A stretch of 64,000 nucleotides of DNA. Source: Paraburkholderia sp. BL10I2N1 (GTDB taxonomy: Bacteria > Pseudomonadota > Gammaproteobacteria > Burkholderiales > Burkholderiaceae). Positions 9,893 through 18,180 of the stretch are shown here, in pieces; within the stretch, counting starts at the first letter, position 1; each line of letters starts with the position of its first letter. The position numbers and the translations under genes are program-made. Location: NCBI RefSeq assembly GCF_004361815.1, contig NZ_SNWA01000002.1, positions 186,001-250,000 on the forward strand, in the 5' to 3' direction. The notes under the pieces are model-generated. The model saw nothing but the letters and a program-made list of their open reading frames with translations. It did not search any database and was not told the DNA's origin.

Positions 9893-11539
9893 CTAAGCCC
9901 TTGTCAATGCAGCGAGCAAGGCTTTGCCGTCCGGTACGCCCCAACCCGTCACTGCGTCATAGCCTGGGCCGGCTGAATATCCCTTGCCAGGTTTTGGATG
10001 AGACGCGTTCTGGCCGCTGGTAATGTCCCGGCACGCCGACTGCCCCTGTGGCTTGCCATCGGCGTCTTGCGCGTACAGCAGAGGGGCGATGAAACGCTGT
10101 CGTTTGTCAGCGGGCAATGCTGCATTGATCCGGGCAATCAACGAAGCCCACAGGGGCGCCGAGGCGCTCGTCCCGCCATTTGGCGACGGTTGTCCGTCGA
10201 GGATCAGATTGTAGAGCGGAGGGCCGGCGAGTGCTGCGACATCTGGCACGACCCGGCCGTCGATACCGCCCCGGTTGAGCGAAGGAACGCTCACGCTCTG
10301 CCATCCAGGCCGCGCAAACAAGGTGCTGACGCCGCCACCAGTCGCGCCTCCCCCTTTCGTGGTTCGCCTTCCCGGTGACTCCCACCACACAACTTCTGAA
10401 GCGGCGCTGCCTGTCAGCATCGTTCCCCCAATAGCGAGCACATTGGGACTCGATGCCGGGAATTCCACGTGGGCCTGAGCCCCGCTCATGTTTGCTCCCG
10501 AGCCATCGTCTCCGGCCGAGACGCACACCGTAATGCCCTGCAGAGCGGCCGCCTGCAGTCCATTGTTGATTGCCTGCAGGGCCGCTGCGGACCAGTCCGG
10601 CGAGTCTTCGGCCAGGCCATAGCTGATCGAGAGGCACACCGGGGTGGCAGGCTGACCCGACGCCACCTGGGTTAGCAGATCAACCCAGCCCTTCTGATCG
10701 AAGCTGGCAAAGTAGACGTAGACGGTTGCATTTGCACACAATGCCGCGACAATTTCCACGTCCATCATCACTTCGCCCGTCTCGTCCAACACTACGTTGC
10801 CCACGTTCGCTGGCAGGCTGTGAAGTTGCGCGGCAGTAAGCGGCGAAAGGTCGACGGATACGATCTCGATGTTCGGTAGCGCCCTGCCCTGCGCAGCGCA
10901 GAATGCCCTGACGTCGTCAGCAAGATAGGCCGGTGCGAGAAAGGAGCCCGACTGAAGCGGAGCACCGAATTCCGCGATGGCAACGCTCTGGCCAGCGCAA
11001 TCGCCCGACGGAAAGTTGTAGAGGACCTCCAGCTGCGCCGGCGTGAGTGGCCTTCCCATGGATTCCGCCGGTTGCGCAGATCGACGATGCGCCACCCGGC
11101 GCTGGTCCAGGCCAAACACACCGGTCACGATCCCGGCTAGCTCCGCGGGTACCTTCAGCGTCCCCTCGCGGCCGCGAAATTCGCCCTGCTCGGCGTTGTG
11201 ATAAATCCCGAGACCCGGATGGAATGCTGACTCCATTGCGGCGGCTGTTCCGCTCATCCTGAGGCTGCGCCGGTCCGGGGCCAGTTCCTCGGTCGTCAGG
11301 CCGTATCCTCGCAGCACGGCCTCAACCGTGTGAACATCCCCGGATGCTGCACCATAACGTTGTGCGAATTCCTCCGGAGTCAATGCCGGTTCCGATGCCG
11401 CCGTAACATCCGGCAATGCGGGAGCCTTCAAAGTGATCGTGACTTCGATATGCGCGTGCGGATCGACATCGCGCAATCGCCGCGCGTCGCTCTTCGACGG
11501 GCGACGACTGCCGGGTAACTCGACATGGGTTTCAGTCAT
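9893..11539 (-). CDS. Sedolisin/kumamolisin-type peptidase, family S53
   Basis: This is a 548-residue preproenzyme. Residues about 10-150 match the pro-kumamolisin activation domain (LTPEEFAQRYGA). The catalytic domain has the S53 triad: E256 and D260 in GEVMMDVEI, S458 in GGTSASAP, with D344 (SAGDDGSG) as oxyanion Asp. The C-terminal calcium-site pattern DITSG...GYDAVTGWG is present. These are pepsin-like acid endopeptidases matured by autocleavage. The ATG at 11539 has GGAGG seven bases upstream; a longer frame to 11623 lacks this. No classical signal peptide is seen, as in several bacterial kumamolisins. It stands upstream of the S10 carboxypeptidase. Confidence 0.94.
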   Translation of the reverse strand: MTETHVELPGSRRPSKSDARRLRDVDPHAHIEVTITLKAPALPDVTAASEPALTPEEFAQRYGAASGDVHTVEAVLRGYGLTTEELAPDRRSLRMSGTAAAMESAFHPGLGIYHNAEQGEFRGREGTLKVPAELAGIVTGVFGLDQRRVAHRRSAQPAESMGRPLTPAQLEVLYNFPSGDCAGQSVAIAEFGAPLQSGSFLAPAYLADDVRAFCAAQGRALPNIEIVSVDLSPLTAAQLHSLPANVGNVVLDETGEVMMDVEIVAALCANATVYVYFASFDQKGWVDLLTQVASGQPATPVCLSISYGLAEDSPDWSAAALQAINNGLQAAALQGITVCVSAGDDGSGANMSGAQAHVEFPASSPNVLAIGGTMLTGSAASEVVWWESPGRRTTKGGGATGGGVSTLFARPGWQSVSVPSLNRGGIDGRVVPDVAALAGPPLYNLILDGQPSPNGGTSASAPLWASLIARINAALPADKRQRFIAPLLYAQDADGKPQGQSACRDITSGQNASHPKPGKGYSAGPGYDAVTGWGVPDGKALLAALTRA

Positions 11540-12376
11540 TTCGGCACCTCCAGTTCCAATGCACCGCGCCTGGATTACCCCCGCACATATAAGTATCGTC
11601 CTGATCCACGGAAAGTGAACCAATGAAAGGTCAACTCATATAATTCGTTATACTGAGTTAATTGTGCTATTAAGGGAATCAGGATCCTTCTCGGTGTGCG
11701 TAGTCTGTCAACAAGCCACGCAGTTCTTCAAACTCCGCGCTGAATTGCGAGTGCGCTTCTTACCTAAGACGATCCCGAGCCGATGTGTTTTCAACCCGTC
11801 TGCCGCGCCGCGGAGACGCTCTGCCCGTTTTAATAACGTGGTGGATATGCGCGTTTTCAGCACCGGGGTTAACGGCTGGGAAATCGCGCCGGCCTGTCGG
11901 CGAGGAGAAAAAAGAACGCGCGAAGTTTGAGCGCAAGCGGCTCGCCCGGGCGATTCGTCCATGCGCTCGACGCTCCAGGAACTCCGTCAGAAACACCGGG
12001 CGTAACTGCGGACTTTGTTATCCAGGGTTTGCCCTGGAAATCCTTGCTGGAATGGCTTTAGTCGTCGCTTGCGAAGCGGACGCTGACTGACGGTCATCGT
12101 CAGTTTTCGCATGAAAAGTACGACTACCCGCGGGACGCAGATCGGATGCGCGCGCACAGATTGGCTCGACAAACTGGCTGAAGGCGGGACAACGCGGGGG
12201 GTGGGCAAGCAAACATGATGACGTCGCCGACGTTACTTGCGGTGGACTACACTCGTCTACACGTATGCGCGTAATGACCTGCCGCCGCCGTGTGGGGCGA
12301 TCGTGTACGCCGGCGAAAAGCGGGCGCCTGCTCGTGCGAAGCCTGCCCACCTTTCTCGTATTTGGAGCTCGATACG
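11540..12376. other. Intergenic region, no gene recognised
   Basis: Roughly 840 bases separate the divergent S53 peptidase and the Cys-rich gene. The stretch at about 11600-11670 is AT-richer and suits a promoter for the peptidase. Open frames around 11664-12208 give no recognisable protein. No clear terminator or repeat was found. Confidence 0.45.
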
Positions 12377-12700
12377 ATGAACCCCGAAGCCTATCAACCC
12401 TGTATCGATGCATGCGATGCATGTGCCGCCGCTTGCGCGCGCTGCGCATCCGCATGCCTTGAAGAACCCGGCATTGCGGTCCTGGCAAAGTGCATTCGGC
12501 TCGACATCGATTGCGCGTCGCTATGCCGGCTTACGTCGGCCGCGCTGGCGCGACAGAGCCGTTTCGCCCCTGAGTTCTGTGCGCTTTGCGCGCGGATCTG
12601 CGACGAGTGTGCAGACGAATGCGCAGGTCATGCACCCGAGCACTGCGGTACATGTAGCGACGCGTGCCGGATGTGCGCAGAGGCGTGCCGAACAATCTGA
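12377..12700 (+). CDS. Four-helix-bundle Cys-rich copper-binding protein (Csp/DUF326-like)
   Basis: This 107-residue protein contains 19 cysteines, mostly spaced CxxxC or CxxC along predicted helices (CIDACDACAAACARCASAC; CALCARICDECADEC; CGTCSDACRMCAEAC). That is the signature of copper-storage (Csp) proteins, in which thiolates lining a four-helix bundle bind many Cu(I) ions. No signal or Tat peptide precedes it, pointing to the cytosolic Csp3-like type. The start is the ATG at 12377 beginning MNPEAYQ; the upstream in-frame extension is not family-like. No copper pump, chaperone or CueR-like regulator adjoins it, so it appears to be a stand-alone gene. Confidence 0.85.
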   Translation: MNPEAYQPCIDACDACAAACARCASACLEEPGIAVLAKCIRLDIDCASLCRLTSAALARQSRFAPEFCALCARICDECADECAGHAPEHCGTCSDACRMCAEACRTI

Positions 12701-13054
12701 TGACCCCGCACGCTGCCATCGCTGACCCGACCCGACAGCTTGCTCTCAAGCTGGGTAGCGACAGGCAGCGTGCCGGACCTCAAACCGTCGCCACTGTTGT
12801 CGCCATGCCAGGTTGACCGATATGCCGAACTTCGGCTGATCACCTGGCGTGGACCTCGATTCGTTGCGGCGTGATTCCTGTGTGATCGGGAAGGCTGTCA
12901 ACCTTCTCCCCAAAGTGCTGGCGGGTGTTTCCCACTGGTTGATCGCACGACTTTGTGCGTAAGATAACCGTTCCGTGCGCCGATATGGTGCAGGCCCGCG
13001 AATGGCGGCAGGCAGGAGGCAGCGCCGCGATCGGCGCCAACGAGTGTTTTCATC
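12701..13054. other. Intergenic region, no gene recognised
   Basis: The 354 bases between the Cys-rich gene and yfiR hold no convincing coding frame. The region probably contains the yfi operon promoter, but I cannot point to clear -35/-10 boxes. Confidence 0.4.
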
Positions 13055-13750
13055 ATGCATGCGAGAGTGTGCTGGGCGGCTGCCCGTCGTGCGGTCGCAT
13101 TGACACCAGGCGGCGCGGCGGCGTTCGCGGCGCAGACGGCGTCCGGTCGGCATGGCTGGGCCGCGCCGCTTCGTCACGCCTTGCTCGCAGTGGCTTGTGC
13201 GCTGGCCGCGGCAGCGGCCGCGCACCTCGGGACACCCGCCATTGCAGCCGGTCCAGCCAGCGACACGCCCGCCAGCACCACGAGCCGCGCCGATCCCACC
13301 ATTTCGCCGCGCGACGCTGCCGTGCGTCAGGTCGTGCTAGGGATCATCAGTTTCACGCACTGGCCGACGCCGGCCACCCGCCTGCGCCTGTGCGTGACGG
13401 GCCGGCCTGACTACGCGCACGGCCTCGTCGACACGCTGCAGGCTGGCTCGACGCCGGTCGACGCGCAGTTCATCGGCTTTGATGATCCTGCCATCGGCGC
13501 AGCCTGCGACGTCGTCTATTTCGGCGACCTGAGCGACGATGAAAGGCAGCAAGCCAGAGCCGCCCTGGCCGGCCATCCAGTCCTGACCATCGCGGAACAC
13601 AACCCGTCCTGCACGACCGGCAGCATGTTCTGCCTCAATGTCGATGACGAACCCATCACGTTCGACATCAATCTCGACGCCGTGGCGCGCAGCGGCGTAC
13701 GGGTTCAGCCGAGTGTGCTCAAGCTCGCCCGGCGACCACTGACGCCATGA
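13055..13750 (+). CDS. yfiR: YfiR-family periplasmic repressor of diguanylate cyclase
   Basis: This 231-residue protein of the YfiR (DUF4154) family has a long N-terminal region with a hydrophobic stretch at about 40-63 ending near AIAA, consistent with export. The YfiR core follows: IISFTHWPTP, LRLCVTGRPDYA, CDVVYFGDL, and a late CTTGSMFCLNVDD...FDINLDAVARSGVRVQPSVLKLAR block. In Pseudomonas aeruginosa YfiR sits in the periplasm, binds the periplasmic domain of YfiN and keeps the cyclase off until captured by YfiB; redox-active cysteines matter there, and several cysteines are visible here. The stop overlaps the yfiN start as ATGA. The true start is less certain than the identity. Confidence 0.88.
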   Translation: MHARVCWAAARRAVALTPGGAAAFAAQTASGRHGWAAPLRHALLAVACALAAAAAAHLGTPAIAAGPASDTPASTTSRADPTISPRDAAVRQVVLGIISFTHWPTPATRLRLCVTGRPDYAHGLVDTLQAGSTPVDAQFIGFDDPAIGAACDVVYFGDLSDDERQQARAALAGHPVLTIAEHNPSCTTGSMFCLNVDDEPITFDINLDAVARSGVRVQPSVLKLARRPLTP

Positions 13751-15006
13751 GACAGCCTGCGCCTCCCGGCTCCCCTCCGCGCCCGACGCTGCAAAGCGTG
13801 TTGCGCCGCGCGCACTTGCGCCTGGCGTTCGTCGCTGTCGCGATGGCCGCCGTGTCACTGATCGTGGTCGCGGTGATCGCGCTACGTGCCTATGCCGGCA
13901 ATAATCTGAACCTGCTGGCCCGCTCGCTCGGCTATACGGTCGAGGCGGCGCTGGTGTTCGGCGACCGCATCGCTGCGGCCGAGGCGATCGGGCTGATCGC
14001 CAACAAAGAGGATGTGGCCGAGGTCATCGTCACTGATGGCAAGGGCCTGCCGTTCGCGGCGTGGCAGTTGCCCGTCCACAGCGCGATCGCCAGATTCGAG
14101 CGGGAGGTCGCCGGCATTGCGCTGCCGGGACCCGTCACCACGATGGTGCTGCATGACGGCATCGTCGTCGGTCAGGTCGAAGTGCGCGGCCAGGGGAGCC
14201 AGTTCTTCGGCTTCCTGCTTGGCGGCATCGGCGGGATCCTGGCCGGCCTCGCCATCAGCGTGCTCGGCGCCTATGTGAGCTCGCAGCGCCTGCTGCGCAA
14301 CATCATCGCGCCACTACGCGCGCTGGCCGGGGTCGCCCACGCGGTGCGGCGCGAGCGCGCGTTCGAGCAGCGGGTCGAGCCCGTAGCGATCGCGGAACTG
14401 AACCAGCTCGGCGACGACTTCAACGCCTTGCTCGATGAACTCGAAGAATGGCAAAACACCCTGCGCGAAGAAAACGCTTCGCTCGAATACCAGGCCAACC
14501 ACGACGCCCTGACGGGCCTGCCCAACCGTGTGCAGTTCGAGTCGCGCCTCGAGCGCGCCCTCAGCCGGGCCGCAGAGACGGGCCAGCGGGTTGCCCTGTT
14601 ATATCTCGACTGTGACCGTTTCAAGGAGGTCAACGACTGTCTCGGCCATGAAGCCGGCGACGCAGTACTGATCGGCATCGCGGCGCGGGTGCGCGCGCAG
14701 ATGCCCGAGGCCGATCTGGTCGCGCGCCTGGGCGGCGACGAGTTCGCCGCGATGCTGGCGCCAATGCGCGAGGTGGCCAGCGCCGGCCGTATCGCCGAGG
14801 GCGTACTGGCCACCATGGCGCCAACGATCGTCTTGCCCGATGGTCGCACGGTGGCCATCACGATGAGCATCGGCGTTGCGGTGTATCCCGATCATGCGAC
14901 CGACGCAATCGGCTTGATGCGCGCCGCCGATGCCGCGATGTACCGGGCCAAGCGCGCGCGGCCGGGCTCGTGGCAGTTTGCCGAAAGCGTCGCCGGACAG
15001 GCTTGA
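13747..15006 (+). CDS. yfiN: YfiN/TpbB-type membrane diguanylate cyclase
   Basis: This 419-residue cyclase has transmembrane helix 1 at about 28-46 (LAFVAVAMAAVSLIVVAVI), a periplasmic CHASE8-type domain to about 150, transmembrane helix 2 (FFGFLLGGIGGILAGLAIS), a HAMP segment, and a C-terminal GGDEF domain with intact active site GGDEF at residues 329-333 plus GLPNR and DCDRFKEVND. It makes cyclic di-GMP from two GTP. The usual inhibitory-site RxxD just before the active site reads PEAD, so the key arginine is absent. Translational overlap with yfiR and the following yfiB define a yfiRNB operon controlling biofilm-type behaviour. Confidence 0.92.
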   Translation: MRQPAPPGSPPRPTLQSVLRRAHLRLAFVAVAMAAVSLIVVAVIALRAYAGNNLNLLARSLGYTVEAALVFGDRIAAAEAIGLIANKEDVAEVIVTDGKGLPFAAWQLPVHSAIARFEREVAGIALPGPVTTMVLHDGIVVGQVEVRGQGSQFFGFLLGGIGGILAGLAISVLGAYVSSQRLLRNIIAPLRALAGVAHAVRRERAFEQRVEPVAIAELNQLGDDFNALLDELEEWQNTLREENASLEYQANHDALTGLPNRVQFESRLERALSRAAETGQRVALLYLDCDRFKEVNDCLGHEAGDAVLIGIAARVRAQMPEADLVARLGGDEFAAMLAPMREVASAGRIAEGVLATMAPTIVLPDGRTVAITMSIGVAVYPDHATDAIGLMRAADAAMYRAKRARPGSWQFAESVAGQA

Positions 15007-15090
15007 CGCCATGATCTGACGTAGCATCCGGGCCGTCGCAAGGGTGCGAAACAGCGCGCGCGCAGGGCGGGCGCGCTCAAGGGGGATGCG

Positions 15091-15603
15091 ATGATGAGAC
15101 AGTTGTTTCCAGCAGGCATTTCGCGGGTGGGCATTGGGAGCGCACTGCTCTTCTGTATGCTGCTCGGGGGCTGCAAGACGCCGCCGCTCTACCGCGGCCT
15201 GACCCAGACGCAGGTCCAGGCGCTCAAGTCGGAAGGATTCGACGAGACCGAGCAGGGCTTCGAGTTCGGCTCCAGCGAACCGATCCTGTTCGACTTCGAC
15301 CGCTACGATCTCAAGCCTGACGTCCGCCGGACCGTCGAGCATATCGGCCACACGCTCGTGTCGGTGGGGCTGACCAGCGTGCGCGTCTATGGGTACACCG
15401 ACCGGGTGGGCACGGATGCCTACAACGTCCGGTTATCGAAGCGCCGTGCCGAGACCGTGGCGAACGAACTGATCGACACCGGACTTCCTGCCGGCAGCGT
15501 GGACACCATCGGGAGAGGCAAGCTCGACCCGGTGGGCGACAATCGCACGGCCGCCGGCCGGGCCCAGAACCGCCGCGCGGCGATCGTCATCTCGCCGCGT
15601 TGA
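15091..15603 (+). CDS. yfiB: YfiB-like OmpA-family outer-membrane lipoprotein
   Basis: This 170-residue lipoprotein has a signal sequence ending in lipobox LLGGC (lipidated C28) and a C-terminal OmpA peptidoglycan-binding domain (LFDFDRYDLKPDVRRTVEHI, VYGYTDRVGTDAYNVRLSKRRAETV, GRGKLDPVGDN...RAQNRRAAI). In the Pseudomonas system YfiB anchors to peptidoglycan and sequesters YfiR, releasing YfiN activity. It follows yfiN by 84 bases on the same strand, completing the operon. Two adjacent ATG codons at 15091 and 15094 are possible starts. YfiB identity rests mainly on context, since generic OmpA lipoproteins look alike. Confidence 0.85.
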   Translation: MMRQLFPAGISRVGIGSALLFCMLLGGCKTPPLYRGLTQTQVQALKSEGFDETEQGFEFGSSEPILFDFDRYDLKPDVRRTVEHIGHTLVSVGLTSVRVYGYTDRVGTDAYNVRLSKRRAETVANELIDTGLPAGSVDTIGRGKLDPVGDNRTAAGRAQNRRAAIVISPR

Positions 15604-15808
15604 GCCGGCGCGGCGGCAAGTTGTCTTCGCCCCCCGGAGACGGCCTTCGGGCACACCGCTTTTTCGATCAGCGCCGCAATGACGTGCGACGGACAGAGCA
15701 GTTCGCACAGCATCAACCCAAGGTACACCGATGTTCGTCGAATCCTTCGGTCATCGCCGGCTGGCGGAAGCAGGCTACGCTTTGCCAATGTCATGACATA
15801 CGGAAAGA

Positions 15809-16312
15809 TCAGTAGATCCGAGCCGCCTTGGGCTGAGGACGCAGCAGCAGATAGAAGGCGGCAACATGCGTAATCATCAGCACAGGCACGTAGAGGATCG
15901 GAATCGCGTACGTAGCGCCCAGCTCTCCCGCGCGCGCCGGAAGATCGGACAGGGTGGCGTGGTAGTAGTCGAGAATGAGGTCGGTTGCTCCCACAACATT
16001 GAAGGCTACGACGAACAACCAGAACAGTGGGCGTATACGTGCTGTGAGTAGCGCCAGCATCGCCAGAACTCCCGTTGCGAAGTCACCGTATGCGGCGAAC
16101 ACGGCAAAGCTGCCAGGAAGATCGGGGCTGACGACGCCCGGCAGAATGAAGACCAGCCCGAAGAAACGGAAGCTGTGCAAGGTAGCGATGGCGCGTTGCG
16201 CTTCAAACGGGTCCATCGATTTGAGCCTGGGCCAGACGTATACGCGGAAGCAAAGCAGCCAGGCGACATACCCCAGAACGAGATGCAATTGGAAGAGAAG
16301 TTGCGGTGACAT
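15809..16312 (-). CDS. Small multi-pass membrane protein, unknown function
   Basis: This 167-residue protein is very hydrophobic, with about five predicted membrane helices (LVLGYVAWLLCFRVYVW; FRFFGLVFILPGVV; GDFATGVLAMLALLTA; LFWLFVVAFNVVGATDLIL; PILYVPVLMITHVAAFYLLL). It carries no catalytic motif I recognise. It lies 49 bases after the 278-residue membrane protein on the same strand and is probably the last gene of the methyltransferase operon. Function is unknown. Confidence 0.8.
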   Translation of the reverse strand: MSPQLLFQLHLVLGYVAWLLCFRVYVWPRLKSMDPFEAQRAIATLHSFRFFGLVFILPGVVSPDLPGSFAVFAAYGDFATGVLAMLALLTARIRPLFWLFVVAFNVVGATDLILDYYHATLSDLPARAGELGATYAIPILYVPVLMITHVAAFYLLLRPQPKAARIY

Positions 16313-16361
16313 GTTGCCTCCTGTCAGGTGTCGTCTGGCGCAATGAAGGATAGGAAGGAGA

Positions 16362-17198
16362 TCAGCCGGCGCGTCGCCGGATCAACTGGCGCAGCGACAG
16401 CGCGTGCAGCAGGATCGAGCTTGGCACTACAAAAACAGGGGTCAGCACATACGGATAAGCGCCGGCGCCGATGCTCTGCACGCCAGGAACGATCAACTGG
16501 AACCGCCCGGGCGTGGTAACTATCCCCAAGGTAATCGCGACGGCGAAGTCGGCGAGGCCGAGAATGTTCCAGGCGATCGCCGCCTTCCGCCCTTGAGCCG
16601 TACCGCTCGCCACGGCGATTGCCGCCGGCACGGCGAACAGGCCGGTCAGCACATCGCCAATTCCAGCCGGTAACGCGAACACGCCGGGCAGCACCCCATT
16701 CAGCCAGGCAGCGAGAGCCCAGCTGCCGAATACGCGGTAAAGCTGAAGAGCGACGAGCCACGTCGCCGGCATCGCATCGAGCACCTGCCCCACCCGCTTC
16801 GACAACAGTAGCAGCGGCGCGCCGATGATCACCGGCAGGAAGATTGCCAACGGCAGCAACGGCACAGGTGGGGGTGAAGCGTCGATGCGAAAGACGCCAT
16901 TGATCGCCGCGCTCCAGGCGAGCGCGAACCAAAGCGTGTAGGGGATCATGACCGCCAGCCAGGTTGTGCGGCATTGGCCCGGCGTCAGGTCCGCGCTTTC
17001 GAGGCCGAGCCACAAACCGAGCGCGATAAACGCGTGGGCCGTAAGCTGGTGGGCCGTGGTCGGAACGCCGCTAGCCGGGATAACCGGCTGCCAGTAGATC
17101 AACGCAATCCACAGGACCGTCAGCGGGATGAGCCAAAGCAGGCTGCGCCACGCGGGACGCGGCGGGACGATAACAGCGGGAATCGGGGCGGCGGTCAT
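16362..17198 (-). CDS. Multi-pass membrane protein, unknown function
   Basis: This 278-residue integral membrane protein has about seven to eight hydrophobic helices (SLLWLIPLTVLWIALIYW; LPLAIFLPVIIGAPLLLL; VLPGVFALPAGIGDVLTGLFAVPAAIAVASG; YVLTPVFVVPSSILLHALSL). Its start overlaps the stop of the upstream methyltransferase as ATGA, so the two are translationally coupled. No named family is recognised. Co-expression with a small-molecule methyltransferase suggests handling of a hydrophobic or membrane-located compound, but that is inference. Confidence 0.82.
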   Translation of the reverse strand: MTAAPIPAVIVPPRPAWRSLLWLIPLTVLWIALIYWQPVIPASGVPTTAHQLTAHAFIALGLWLGLESADLTPGQCRTTWLAVMIPYTLWFALAWSAAINGVFRIDASPPPVPLLPLAIFLPVIIGAPLLLLSKRVGQVLDAMPATWLVALQLYRVFGSWALAAWLNGVLPGVFALPAGIGDVLTGLFAVPAAIAVASGTAQGRKAAIAWNILGLADFAVAITLGIVTTPGRFQLIVPGVQSIGAGAYPYVLTPVFVVPSSILLHALSLRQLIRRRAG

Positions 17199-18049
17199 GA
17201 GCCGTTCTCCGTGTTAATCCGCATCTTCGTGGGCGCGGCCTCGAACACCGCAGTGAAAATACCGAGTCGGCCTTCCATGAGATTTCGCCCCAGGTTGGTG
17301 GAAAGCTGTGCGAAGTCCGGCCCCATCACCACGCCAAGATTTAGTGAAGGTGGCGGCCCCGACGCACGCAGTTGGGTGATCCAGGCCTTGGCGGCCTCGG
17401 TGTCGTCTTGCCATGCCAGCGTGCGGAAACCTGCTTGTTCGATCGCCTCGAGCGTTGCATCGGCCGTCAGGAGAAAACTTGTTGCCGGCGTTCGCGCCCA
17501 GGGAACGGGGTAGTACGGTTCGCTGCCGTTTGCGACGACGTCGAACGTCGCAAACCTGCCGCCTGGCTTCAGCACGCGTTCGATCTCCCGGTAAAGTCGT
17601 GCGCGATCGGCGATGTTCATCGCCACGTGCTGCAGCAATACGACGTCGAAACAGCTATCGTCGAAGGGTAGTTCGAGCGCGCTGGCGGCATGAAACGACA
17701 CCTGTTCGCTCTGCCCCGTGCGCTGGGTGAGATAGCGTGCGGCATCCACGAACGGTTCGCTGAGGTCAATACCCGTCATCCGGCAACCATAGGTTGCAGC
17801 CAGAAACCGGGCCGGCCCGCCAACGCCCGAACCGACGTCCAGCACCGACATGTCGGCGGTGATCCCGGCCAGTCTGGCAAGCTCGGCGGTGGCAGCAAGT
17901 CCACGGGTGTGAAACTGGTCGAGGGCGCCCAGTTGCTGCGGCGTGAGCCGCTGATCCTCCGGCCCAAGGACCGTGAGCGCGATCTTCAGCCGCCCGGTCA
18001 GGCCGGTCGCGCGATAGTGATCGCGCACGCCATCAAATGCATCGGTCAT
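17195..18049 (-). CDS. Class I SAM-dependent methyltransferase
   Basis: This 284-residue enzyme has the Rossmann methyltransferase motifs: motif I VLDVGSGVGGPARFLA (about 65-80), GIDLSEPFVDAA, DVVLLQHVAMNI, and the post-motif block LKPGGRFATFDV. The layout resembles small-molecule methyltransferases related to UbiE and sterol methyltransferases rather than rRNA enzymes. The start at 18049 has GAGGAA upstream and is preferred over a frame extending to 18166. It is the first gene of an operon with two membrane proteins and is divergent from a LysR gene. The methyl acceptor is unknown. Confidence 0.88.
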   Translation of the reverse strand: MTDAFDGVRDHYRATGLTGRLKIALTVLGPEDQRLTPQQLGALDQFHTRGLAATAELARLAGITADMSVLDVGSGVGGPARFLAATYGCRMTGIDLSEPFVDAARYLTQRTGQSEQVSFHAASALELPFDDSCFDVVLLQHVAMNIADRARLYREIERVLKPGGRFATFDVVANGSEPYYPVPWARTPATSFLLTADATLEAIEQAGFRTLAWQDDTEAAKAWITQLRASGPPPSLNLGVVMGPDFAQLSTNLGRNLMEGRLGIFTAVFEAAPTKMRINTENGS

Positions 18050-18092
18050 TGCAAGGTTCCTCCACGGTCCTGGCGGATTGTTCAGGGCTTGC

Positions 18093-18113
18093 GAGTCGAC
18101 ATTGTCGCGACTC
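18093..18113. promoter_or_regulatory. Inverted repeat in divergent lysR/methyltransferase spacer
   Basis: GAGTCG (18093-18098) and CGACTC (18108-18113) form a perfect inverted repeat with a 9-base spacer, 44 bases before the methyltransferase start and within the 131-base divergent spacer. Spacing is close to LysR-type boxes, though the T-N11-A form is not evident. Confidence 0.35.
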
Positions 18114-18180
18114 CTCATCTGCAGGCGTAGGTGTACCATGGCCTCTCGCGAGCGACTATTCATCACAATGTTGACGTGCC

